Positions 1-5,803 of a stretch of DNA of 6,916 nt are shown piece after piece. Location of the stretch: NCBI GenBank assembly GCA_013140935.1, contig JABFSD010000768.1, positions 1-6,916 of the forward strand, written 5' to 3'. Both the position numbers and the translations under genes were made by a program. Position 1 is the stretch's first letter. Each line of letters begins with the position of its first letter. The notes under the pieces were generated by a model, which made no database searches, was not told the origin of the DNA, and worked only from the letters and a program-made list of their open reading frames with translations. Source of the stretch: Acidobacteriota bacterium. GTDB taxonomy: Bacteria > Acidobacteriota > Blastocatellia > RBC074.

Positions 1-614
1 TCGTGATCGTGCGTAACGAGGATAATGGTTTTGCCATCGCGGGCGCGCATCTCGTCAAGCACGCCTAACAACTCAACGGCGCGGGCGCTGTCGAGATTGC
101 CGGTGGGTTCATCAGCCAACAACACTTGCGGATCGTTTGCCAGCGCGCGTGCGATGGATACGCGCTGTTGCTCGCCGCCCGAAAGTTCGCTGGGACGATG
201 ATCGGCACGTTGGGCAAGCGCGACACGGGCGAGCAATTCAGCCGCACGGGCTTCGCGTTCGCCTTTGGGCATGCCGCCGAAGGCTAACGCGAGGGCTACG
301 TTTTGGCGCGCGGTCATGGTCGGAATCAGATTGAAGCTCTGAAAAATCATGCCTACGTTGCGCAAGCGATAGCGCGCCATTTCGCGTGACGTGAAAGGCG
401 TGAGATCGCGTCCGTCAAAACGAATCTCGCCTGACGTAGGCCGATCAAGTCCGCCGAACAAATTTAATAACGTAGACTTGCCCGAACCGCTCGTGCCGAG
501 AATGGCTACGAACTCGCCCGCTGCGATTTCGACAGAAACACCCGCGAGGGCTGCGACGAGTTCGCCGCCCATTTGGTATTCGCGCGTGACGTTGTGTGCC
601 GACAAGATGTTCAT
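1..614 (-). CDS. ABC transporter ATP-binding protein, LolD/MacB type (C-terminus outside window)
   Basis: This is the cytoplasmic ATPase subunit of an ABC transporter. It hydrolyses ATP to power a partner permease, in this subfamily usually a MacB/FtsX-like membrane protein that extrudes substrates or lipoproteins. Reading leftward from the ATG at 614, 204 codons remain open to the window edge. All diagnostic motifs are present in order: Walker A GTSGSGKST (residues 40-48), Q-loop FQSFNLIP (Q92), signature LSGGEQQR (144-151), Walker B VLLADEP (164-170), D-loop NLDS (173-176) and the H-loop histidine in THDH (H202). Family members are usually about 220-240 residues, so only the last few dozen are missing. 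The start MNILSAHNVTREY fits the usual N-terminus, but no clear Shine-Dalgarno precedes it. The permease would be expected left of the window. The subfamily is clear; the substrate is unknown. Confidence 0.95.
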   Translation of the reverse strand, partial: MNILSAHNVTREYQMGGELVAALAGVSVEIAAGEFVAILGTSGSGKSTLLNLFGGLDRPTSGEIRFDGRDLTPFTSREMARYRLRNVGMIFQSFNLIPTMTARQNVALALAFGGMPKGEREARAAELLARVALAQRADHRPSELSGGEQQRVSIARALANDPQVLLADEPTGNLDSARAVELLGVLDEMRARDGKTIILVTHDH

Positions 615-766
615 CACATTAAAGCCCGACAAAAATTGCAACCAACGGGAAAGAACAGCGTGTGGTGCGCTGATTCTAATGAGACCGTCTTGAGGCGGCA
701 TATCTCCCTGTCACTTTCGTTTCCTACCCTCGTCATACTCGCAAGCTAATTTCAGGCAATCCTGAC

Positions 767-794
767 TAGACAAAGAGTGCTATCTGTCTATAAT
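767..794 (+). promoter_or_regulatory. Sigma70-type promoter for the zinc-ribbon gene
   Basis: TAGACA at 767-772 (5 of 6 to TTGACA) and a perfect TATAAT at 789-794 are separated by 16 bp. Transcription would begin near 801 and leave a leader of about 70 nt before the ATG at 874. The rest of the gap, 615-766, has no gene I can support and no convincing leftward promoter for the ABC ATPase. Confidence 0.6.
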
Positions 795-873
795 TTGCAC
801 ACTTGCTGCCTGAAACATTTTTATTATTTTCCCCTGACTCATAAATTTTTCTTTCCCCCAAGAAAGTAGCTGT

Positions 874-1110
874 ATGTCTGGTATGAAGTCCACTGAGAAA
901 ATTTCGGCGCATTGCGTGCAATGCGATTACCCCATTTTTGCCTATCACCACATCTGTCCCATGTGCAGTCAACCCGTAACAAAAGTCGCCGCCGTTGCGA
1001 CTTTGGAGCCGGAAACAACGACGGCGACGACTCGTTTCGATTTTTGGGTTGCCAGCTTGAAGCGCACGCTCGGCGCACGTCCGCGCAGTACGGCTTCGCA
1101 GGAGTTGTAA
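874..1110 (+). CDS. Small zinc-ribbon protein
   Basis: This is a 78-residue protein of unknown function with a treble-clef or zinc-ribbon-like metal site: CVQC (C14, C17) and CPMC (C28, C31), spaced CxxC-x10-CxxC. The four cysteines would bind one structural zinc. After residue 40 the chain is rich in Thr, Ala and Val, then basic (SLKRTLGARPRS), with no membrane segment or signal peptide. It is probably cytoplasmic and could bind nucleic acid or a protein partner. It is the only plus-strand gene here, has its own near-consensus promoter at 767-794, and ends at the base before the stop of the convergent DUF6807 gene. The Shine-Dalgarno is weak (AAGAAAG upstream). The ATG at 883 is an alternative start that would keep all four cysteines. 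The paired CxxC motifs and the promoter support a real gene. Confidence 0.7.
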   Translation: MSGMKSTEKISAHCVQCDYPIFAYHHICPMCSQPVTKVAAVATLEPETTTATTRFDFWVASLKRTLGARPRSTASQEL

Positions 1111-2160
1111 TTAATTGGTGATGTCCTTGAGGAACTGCGCGTAAAGCGCCTCGGTCCGTTCCTTCGTCAACTTGCCCGAATGAATCAGGATGCGAAAGCG
1201 GAAGGTCGCGCTTTGTCCAGGCTGCAACGTGTAATTCAACGTCGTCGCGCCTTTGGTGAACTCTTTCGCGCCGAAGGGATTCGCCGCGAATAGCCCATAA
1301 CCGCGCGCGTGCCAATAAGTCGGATAAGTCGAATTTTTCGGATGATCGAAAATTCCGATCACGACTTCTTCGCCTTTGGCCGTACCGCTCAACGTCATCC
1401 ATTTGGCGCGCGTGCCCCACCCTTCTTTCTCGCCGATTTTGCCTTCGCTGCTCAGATAAACGCCTGCTACGCCTGTGTTATCCATTGCCGGAACTTTGGT
1501 CGGCACGCCGTTGGCGTCGGTGAAAATCTCAGGCCGCGTCGAAGGTTCTTCCAGCGTGCGCGTGACGCGAATGCCAATCGCGCCTTCCTTGCTGTCGTTG
1601 AAAACCACCTTTTCTTTTTGCGCCGTTAGCGTAATCACGCGATCAATGATGCGAATATCTTTGGCCGCGCGAAAATGAATCGTTTCGTCTTGTTGCATGA
1701 TTTTTGAACCGTCGGGCATGATCCAATCCATCGTCACGTTCATCGAAGCCGCGCCTTTGCCGCCTTTCATCCCCTTGATCGCCTGATGTTTGATCGTGCC
1801 GAATTTCTCGATCACGCCCGTGTCACGCTTTACGCCGTCGGGCGGCGTATTCCAAAAGTCTACGCCGTTGATGTTACCGTAATTGAACCAACTCGAAATG
1901 TGATGGGGATGGTCAGTGCGTTCGCCCGCCACTTTTTCGAGCGGATAGCCGCGCGTCACAATCGTGCCTTTCGCCGTGCGCAGCGGATACAAAATCGGTT
2001 TTTTCTGATCGGCCCAATAAACGTAAGAAGTGAAAGGTTGACCGTCTACGGTTACGTCAACCTGCTTTTTGTCTTTGTTTTCGGTGAGCTTGACGGATTG
2101 TGCTTGCGCCGTGAGCGCCAACATAAAAGTTACGAGTAAGAGTGCGAGAGTACGTTTCAT
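1111..2160 (-). CDS. Secreted DUF6807 ('PmoA family') protein
   Basis: This is a 349-residue exported protein with a Sec signal peptide: MKRT, a hydrophobic core, then cleavage probably after ALTAQA (about residue 20). The mature part carries the family hallmark DHPHH followed by SSWFNYGNINGVDFWN (residues 83-104), and later a second histidine region, FDHPKNSTYPTYWHARGYGLFAANPFG within 271-297. The family is often labelled 'methane oxygenase PmoA' in databases. That name misleads: this is a soluble beta-rich protein unrelated to membrane methane monooxygenase. Relatives commonly sit beside Gfo/Idh/MocA oxidoreductases and sugar-use genes in Acidobacteriota, Planctomycetes and Bacteroidetes, as here. 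A role in carbohydrate binding or conversion in the periplasm is inferred; the reaction is unknown. It follows the oxidoreductase by 110 nt on the same strand, so co-transcription is likely. No good Shine-Dalgarno is visible, and a 12-bp palindrome lies just upstream of the ATG. Confidence 0.88.
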   Translation of the reverse strand: MKRTLALLLVTFMLALTAQAQSVKLTENKDKKQVDVTVDGQPFTSYVYWADQKKPILYPLRTAKGTIVTRGYPLEKVAGERTDHPHHISSWFNYGNINGVDFWNTPPDGVKRDTGVIEKFGTIKHQAIKGMKGGKGAASMNVTMDWIMPDGSKIMQQDETIHFRAAKDIRIIDRVITLTAQKEKVVFNDSKEGAIGIRVTRTLEEPSTRPEIFTDANGVPTKVPAMDNTGVAGVYLSSEGKIGEKEGWGTRAKWMTLSGTAKGEEVVIGIFDHPKNSTYPTYWHARGYGLFAANPFGAKEFTKGATTLNYTLQPGQSATFRFRILIHSGKLTKERTEALYAQFLKDITN

Positions 2161-2164
2161 AAGA

Positions 2165-2176
2165 TTTCAATTGAAA
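2165..2176. repeat. Perfect 12-bp palindrome just upstream of the DUF6807 start
   Basis: TTTCAATTGAAA is a perfect palindrome ending 4 bp from the ATG (2160, minus strand). It takes the place where a Shine-Dalgarno would be expected. It could be an operator half-site pair or chance in AT-rich spacer. Nothing else in the window repeats it. Confidence 0.4.
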
Positions 2177-2196
2177 GCACGGAGGGAATTAGATTT

Positions 2197-2253
2197 GCCA
2201 CGGGGGACACGGGGATTACTTAAAGCGAATAAGTTCCCCGTGTTCCCCGTGGC
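2197..2253. repeat. Long imperfect inverted repeat between the oxidoreductase and DUF6807 genes
   Basis: Left arm GCCACGGGGGACACGGGGA (2197-2215) pairs with right arm TCCCCGTGTTCCCCGTGGC (2235-2253) over 19 bp with one non-Watson-Crick position. After an unpaired TT, ACTT (2218-2221) pairs with AAGT (2231-2234), leaving a 9-nt loop. Each arm itself holds two near-copies of CACGGGGGA/CACGGGGA. In the minus-strand transcript the stem starts about 18 nt after the oxidoreductase stop. No T-run follows on either strand, so it is not a classic intrinsic terminator. It looks like a dispersed palindromic repeat that could attenuate transcription or protect the upstream message. Confidence 0.85.
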
Positions 2254-2270
2254 TAAAAAGTGATTGTGAA

Positions 2271-3623
2271 TTAGCCTGCGCTGACTTCCTGTTTCTTGTC
2301 GTCGAAGGTCACGCGCATTCCGGTCTGAATCGCTTTGATCGTCATGCACAACGCCACCGAATGGTTGTATGCCGCGTGAATATCTGCGTTCGTCTTTTGA
2401 TTGCGCGACTTCACGCAATCCATCCAGTTGCGCATGTGGGCGCTGGTTTGCGGGTCTGCGCCGGTGTTCGCCGACGCGACGATGCCGCCTTCGGTTGAGA
2501 GCGTAAATTTCTCAAGCGCACTCGCAGGCATATTCATCGCTTTGCCGTGACGTTCGGTCAGGCCGCCGTCGTTCGACACGGTGTTGTTATCAAGGTTGAT
2601 CGTGCCGTGGTTCGACATATACAACTCTTTGACGTTGCCTTCTTCATTGGTCGTACCTTGCGCGTTGGTTTGGCGCGACGAATACAACACCTGAAAGGCC
2701 TTGTCGGTTTTCGGATTGTGATAATCAAACACCGCCGTCATCGTGTCCCAATTCGTCCGCCCGTCTTTCCAAAGATAGGTTCCGCCGTTAGCGACGACAC
2801 TGCGCGGATGCGCGATGCCCGTGAACCAATGCACGGTGTCAATCTGGTGAACCATCCATTGATCGGGAATACCCGACGAGAACGGCCAGAACAAACGAAA
2901 CTCAAGATGTTTGCGTGCGTCAAAGGCGATCTTGGGGTCGCGGTTAATCAGAAAACGTTTCCAATCGGTGTCTTCCTGCTTCATGAGCGGCACCACGCGC
3001 GGACGACGCCAGCGTCCCGGTTGATTCACATTCCAGGTCATGTCGGCGAACACGATGTCGCCGAACTTGCCCGAATCTAAATACTCTTTGGCTTTCATAT
3101 AGCTCGTCGTCGAGCGCCGTTGCGTGCCGACTTGAAAGACCTGCTTTGAACCGCCGATCACTTTCAGCGCGAGATTCGCGTCATCCATGATGTTGGCGAA
3201 AGGCTTCTCAGCGTAAACATCCTTGCCCGCGCGCACGGCTTCGACTGCGTGATAGGCGTGTTGAAAGTCAGCCGTAGCGATCATCACCGCGTCAATGTTT
3301 TTCATCGCGTAAAGCTCATCGGTGTTGCGCGCCAATGCCAGCGCGGCGTCTTTTTGCGCCCACTTGGCGTTGGTCTTGAGCTTTTCGCTGTTGGTTTCGC
3401 GGTGGTGCTTCCAGATGTCGCACACCGCCGCGAGTTCAAAATTCAATTCGCCCGCGTGCGCAAAAAACGCAGGTACGAGCGATTGCATCATGCGATCACC
3501 CGCGCCGACGATGGCGGTGCGGACTTTTTCATTCGCGCCCAGCACGCGGCTGTAACTCAACGCGCTCATCGCGGTCGCCGCCGTACCGGTCTTCATAAAA
3601 TCTCTGCGTGTCGTATTGCTCAT
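2271..3623 (-). CDS. Tat-exported Gfo/Idh/MocA family oxidoreductase
   Basis: This is a 450-residue NAD(P)-dependent oxidoreductase, probably acting on a sugar, inositol or related polyol outside the cytoplasm. It begins with a twin-arginine signal: TRRDFMK (residues 5-11), then a mild hydrophobic stretch to about residue 30. The Rossmann domain follows, with AIVGAGDRM (37-45; GxG kept, third glycine of GxGxxG missing), AVCDIW (66-71), and the family signature AEKPF (138-142), whose lysine is usually catalytic. The second domain includes HQIDTVHW (259-266); D262 and H265 match the expected active-site pair. The start at 3623 is chosen over the ATG at 3650 because GAGGAGAG (3627-3634) is well spaced before it and the Tat motif starts directly after. 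The first gene of a likely two-gene unit with DUF6807, it is probably driven by the promoter at 3822-3850. The substrate cannot be read from sequence. Confidence 0.93.
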   Translation of the reverse strand: MSNTTRRDFMKTGTAATAMSALSYSRVLGANEKVRTAIVGAGDRMMQSLVPAFFAHAGELNFELAAVCDIWKHHRETNSEKLKTNAKWAQKDAALALARNTDELYAMKNIDAVMIATADFQHAYHAVEAVRAGKDVYAEKPFANIMDDANLALKVIGGSKQVFQVGTQRRSTTSYMKAKEYLDSGKFGDIVFADMTWNVNQPGRWRRPRVVPLMKQEDTDWKRFLINRDPKIAFDARKHLEFRLFWPFSSGIPDQWMVHQIDTVHWFTGIAHPRSVVANGGTYLWKDGRTNWDTMTAVFDYHNPKTDKAFQVLYSSRQTNAQGTTNEEGNVKELYMSNHGTINLDNNTVSNDGGLTERHGKAMNMPASALEKFTLSTEGGIVASANTGADPQTSAHMRNWMDCVKSRNQKTNADIHAAYNHSVALCMTIKAIQTGMRVTFDDKKQEVSAG

Positions 3624-3626
3624 AAG

Positions 3627-3634
3627 CTCTCCTC
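3627..3634 (-). promoter_or_regulatory. Shine-Dalgarno that fixes the oxidoreductase start
   Basis: On the minus strand GAGGAGAG lies 3 bases before the ATG at 3623, with its GGAG core about 5-8 bases upstream. It rules against the longer reading from 3650, which would add nine residues before the Tat motif. Confidence 0.75.
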
Positions 3635-3641
3635 GAAGAAA

Positions 3642-3768
3642 GTAGCGCAAACTGCCGAGCTTGCGTTGTTGCTAATGCTTACCTTGGGGAAGCCGCGTTA
3701 TGTGATGGTTCGCGCGGTTGCCGCTGCGTTCAAGTCGTGAGCGACGCAAGCTCGGCAGCTTGCGCCAC
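3642..3768. repeat. REPIN-like element: two inverted palindromes with GTAG/GTGG heads
   Basis: Unit 1 (plus, 3642-3665) is GTAG followed by CGCAAACT-GCCG-AGCTTGCG. Unit 2 (minus, 3768 down to 3745) is GTGG followed by CGCAAGCT-GCCG-AGCTTGCG. Each unit is an 8-bp stem with a 4-nt loop; unit 1 has one mismatch. The two units are inverted copies differing at only two of 24 positions, separated by 79 bp. A GTAG/GTGG head next to an imperfect palindrome, in inverted doublets, is the architecture of REP/REPIN elements mobilised by RAYT (TnpA-REP) transposases. No RAYT gene lies in the window. The element sits in the predicted 5' leader of the oxidoreductase and could fold as one long hairpin or as two small ones. 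Confidence 0.75.
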
Positions 3769-3821
3769 TCGTTGTTCGGTATTTTGAAAGTCGAACGAAA
3801 GGTCTTACCAGGAATGCGCGG

Positions 3822-3850
3822 ATTATACGGCGCGGCGGCGCGTCTGTCAG
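3822..3850 (-). promoter_or_regulatory. Near-consensus sigma70-type promoter for the oxidoreductase/DUF6807 unit
   Basis: Reading on the minus strand, CTGACA (3850-3845; 5 of 6 to TTGACA), a 17-bp spacer (3844-3828) and a perfect TATAAT (3827-3822) form a strong promoter. Transcription would start near 3815, about 190 nt before the ATG at 3623, so the leader would contain the whole REPIN-like element. The promoter lies just past the stop of the upstream AAA gene (3873), which suggests the two-gene unit is transcribed independently of that gene. Confidence 0.7.
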
Positions 3851-3872
3851 CCTGATTGAAGCTATGCGCGAA

Positions 3873-4802
3873 TTACGGTGATTTCGCGCTCAACGATTGA
3901 AAATCACCCGTCGTCAGCTTATGCGTCAGTTGCTTCAATTGGAGGTGACGACGCGCGATGACCAACTCTTTGGCTTGTTCGATGTGTTCGACTGTGATGT
4001 TTTTTTGCACGTCCGGCTCGACGTCTTCAACGGCGGTTTTAGCGAGCGCATTAACCAGCCAGGGCTGTCCTTGCGTCAACGTGAATACATGTTGCAAGGC
4101 AGCGGGTTCAAACACTTGTACACTTTCGGCAGTGTGCTGTTGCAATAACGTAGCGACTTCGCTTTCGGTAAAATTGCGTAAGGTCAGCGAACGCGCTGCG
4201 ATGTTGAAGGGGCTGGGCGTACCCAAGCGCGCGCTGCCGCCCGACATCACTTTGTAATCGAGAATGTCGCGCAAGCCTACAACCGCGAGCGAGGCTGGAA
4301 AGCCACTAGGCCGCCGGTCGTAACCCGAACGCAACTGCCGCAAGACTGAAAGCAGTACGTCGTCTTCAAGCGCATCAATCTCGTCTAGAAAGACCACTAA
4401 CGGACGCGACGAATGACTCGACCAGGCTTGCAAGGCCGCACCGATGCGTTGCCCCGCTTCTGCCGTAGGCCACGGCGGAGGCCGCAACTCAGCCGGTAAC
4501 TGATGTTCTAGTGAGCCGCGCCAATCGGCGAGCATGGTACGTTCGGCTCGGTCGAGATCGCTGCCCAACCCGCGCCCCACTTCCATCGAAACCTTCGCCG
4601 CCGTCCACTTGCCCGTAGCGGTCAGTTCACGCGCCAATTCGATGACGGCGGTGGTCTTGCCTACCTGACGTGGCGCGTGCAGCACGAAATAATTCTGCTG
4701 CTCGATCAACCGCATAATATTGTCTGCTCGCAACCGCTCCGACGCCGGCAGCATGTAATGCAACCCAGGTCGGCACGGGCCAGCTACATTGAAGAAACGC
4801 AT
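3873..4802 (-). CDS. AAA-like ATPase, probably C-terminally truncated
   Basis: This is a 309-residue P-loop NTPase of the group starting MRFFN-AGPC, annotated elsewhere as 'AAA-like domain' or 'ATP-binding protein'. Features in order: N-terminal MRFFNVAGPCRPGLHYMLP, Walker A as APRQVGKTT (43-51; first glycine replaced, as is normal in this group), Walker B VVFLDEIDAL (136-145), RQLRSGYDRRP (155-164), and the late helical motif TQGQPWLVNALA (243-254). The start at 4802 is preferred over 4838 because family members begin MRFFN and the longer version would read into the palindrome at 4826-4855. Full-length relatives, as I recall them, run to about 500 residues and continue past the segment matching HLQLKQLTHKL with a REPRVRRVIEP-like stretch. 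Here the chain instead ends 15 residues later in an unrelated tail. The role is unknown; many members occur as repeated paralogues in large genomes. No clear Shine-Dalgarno is visible. Confidence 0.88.
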   Translation of the reverse strand: MRFFNVAGPCRPGLHYMLPASERLRADNIMRLIEQQNYFVLHAPRQVGKTTAVIELARELTATGKWTAAKVSMEVGRGLGSDLDRAERTMLADWRGSLEHQLPAELRPPPWPTAEAGQRIGAALQAWSSHSSRPLVVFLDEIDALEDDVLLSVLRQLRSGYDRRPSGFPASLAVVGLRDILDYKVMSGGSARLGTPSPFNIAARSLTLRNFTESEVATLLQQHTAESVQVFEPAALQHVFTLTQGQPWLVNALAKTAVEDVEPDVQKNITVEHIEQAKELVIARRHLQLKQLTHKLTTGDFQSLSAKSP

Positions 4803-4825
4803 AGCTGCTGTTGTCGTGAAGCAAG

Positions 4826-4855
4826 TGTAGAAACGCAAAAATTTGCGTCTCTACA
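4826..4855. repeat. 30-bp palindromic repeat of the GTAGAGACG type
   Basis: TGTAGAAACGCAAA (4826-4839) pairs with TTTGCGTCTCTACA (4842-4855): 14 bp with one A/C mismatch around two central A bases. In the minus-strand transcript the mismatch becomes a G-U pair, so the stem is continuous there. It lies 16 bp past the nuclease stop and 23 bp before the AAA start. No T-tract follows, so it is not a standard terminator. Palindromes with a GTAGAGACG arm are, from memory, frequent dispersed repeats in cyanobacterial and some other large genomes. Confidence 0.8.
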
Positions 4856-4871
4856 GGGATACTTTTATTTG

Positions 4872-5801
4872 TTATACGAAATTCTTGAGGGTTTGTTGTT
4901 TTGCTGCCTTAGTCCAGGTTCTCACCTTTTTCAGTAAGTCAGTCTCAAGGCTTTCGCAAAAATCAACTATGCGGCACCGATCTAATAAAATTCCACCTTC
5001 AATACACGTGCCTTTCCAGCGAGAGCGGTTTTCAGATTCGGTTATGCAAAATACCCGAACCGGATTCACCAAGAACGGTTGTTCCGTCCATTTCCTAATG
5101 AAAGCGTCTGGATTCATCTGCCCCAATGAATCTCGCCAGTTTGTGCCTGTCTTACACTGTGCAAAAGCAATTAGTTGTCCAGGAAGTTTATCAGAGAAAG
5201 GAACCCAAGCAACCGCATCGAGTTTGTCGTCATTAGCTTTTACGGGGCCGCCGCTGAGGTTACGAAATCGGCCTCCTTCTCCGAGCGCCTGACACATCTG
5301 TGTAACTTTGTCGGAAAACCTACCAGAGGTAGCAGTGCCAAAAACGAAAGACTTAGCTTTATTGCCGCCAACGTAATGCCGTAGCACTTGCGCAATAACT
5401 TCTTCGAATAAAAGCGTTCCATCAATTTTCGCGTGAACACGATCACTATCCATGTCTAGTCGCGTGCTTAACAATAAGTAACGATAGAGTTCTGATTTGT
5501 GATTCTCCTTGTCTAGGAGGTGATGTATCACTGTTCCCTCGGCCTGCAATTCAAAAGGATAATCGCCCCCACAGGCTTCGTCGCGGCGGTCAATTTCGTT
5601 CATTACCTCATCTAAAATATCTTCGTTCGTGCCATCGTCATCATCAATACCGATGTTATCGCTGTTATCATCTATACGACCGAGGTATGCGAGTACGTCA
5701 CGGGCTGAAGCTATTTTTTTCTCAAAAGCCAGCAGTTCAATGAAGTCAGCTAACTCATGAACCTCAGCTCTAGGCGTAGGAAGGTGAGGCAATTTGAACA
5801 T
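4872..5801 (-). CDS. Putative PD-(D/E)XK (Mrr-like) nuclease of the ParB-linked cassette
   Basis: This is a 309-residue protein I read as a restriction-like nuclease. The central region shows the expected order of catalytic residues: LLFEEVIAQVL (E133/E134 in a helix), then KLDAVAW (D195), then AFAQCKTGTNW (Q215, K217), that is E...D...QxK. A glutamine in the D/E position is typical of Mrr-type nucleases. Before it lies FGTATSGRFSDKVTQMCQ (154-171), a Gly/Thr/Ser-rich segment I cannot assign. The N-terminal third is helical and contains a strongly acidic stretch, residues 44-61. No membrane segment or signal is seen. The ATG lies 2 bp after the stop of the ParB-like gene, so the two are almost certainly co-translated. 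Composition is clearly less GC-rich than the oxidoreductase region (5641-5700 is 26/60 GC). Likely job: DNA cleavage guided or licensed by the partner. The fold is inferred from motifs only. Confidence 0.7.
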   Translation of the reverse strand: MFKLPHLPTPRAEVHELADFIELLAFEKKIASARDVLAYLGRIDDNSDNIGIDDDDGTNEDILDEVMNEIDRRDEACGGDYPFELQAEGTVIHHLLDKENHKSELYRYLLLSTRLDMDSDRVHAKIDGTLLFEEVIAQVLRHYVGGNKAKSFVFGTATSGRFSDKVTQMCQALGEGGRFRNLSGGPVKANDDKLDAVAWVPFSDKLPGQLIAFAQCKTGTNWRDSLGQMNPDAFIRKWTEQPFLVNPVRVFCITESENRSRWKGTCIEGGILLDRCRIVDFCESLETDLLKKVRTWTKAAKQQTLKNFV

Positions 5802-5803
5802 AA

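Noticed and set aside
675..710. Weak hairpin (CCGCCT-CA-AGACGG with GAGA/TCTC flanks on the minus strand) upstream of the ABC ATPase
   Set aside because: Short, with a mismatch and a bulge, and within chance expectation.
839..1420. 193-codon open frame on the minus strand overlapping the zinc-ribbon gene and the DUF6807 3' end
   Set aside because: It is rich in Arg/Ser with no domain, and overlaps two better supported genes; it is a shadow frame.
1111..2160. Methane monooxygenase PmoA, as the family name suggests
   Set aside because: The protein has a cleavable signal, no set of membrane helices and no AMO/PMO features. The label is a database misnomer for DUF6807.
2547..3080. 177-codon plus-strand frame, with a similar one at 3249-3740
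   Set aside because: They run antisense to the oxidoreductase, whose motifs are clear. Long antisense frames are expected in GC-rich coding DNA.
4826..4855. Intrinsic terminator after the nuclease gene
   Set aside because: The stem is good but no T-run follows on the minus strand. The same objection applies to the hairpin at 2197-2253.
4843..5292. 149-codon plus-strand frame
   Set aside because: It is antisense to the nuclease gene, with no recognisable motif or promoter.
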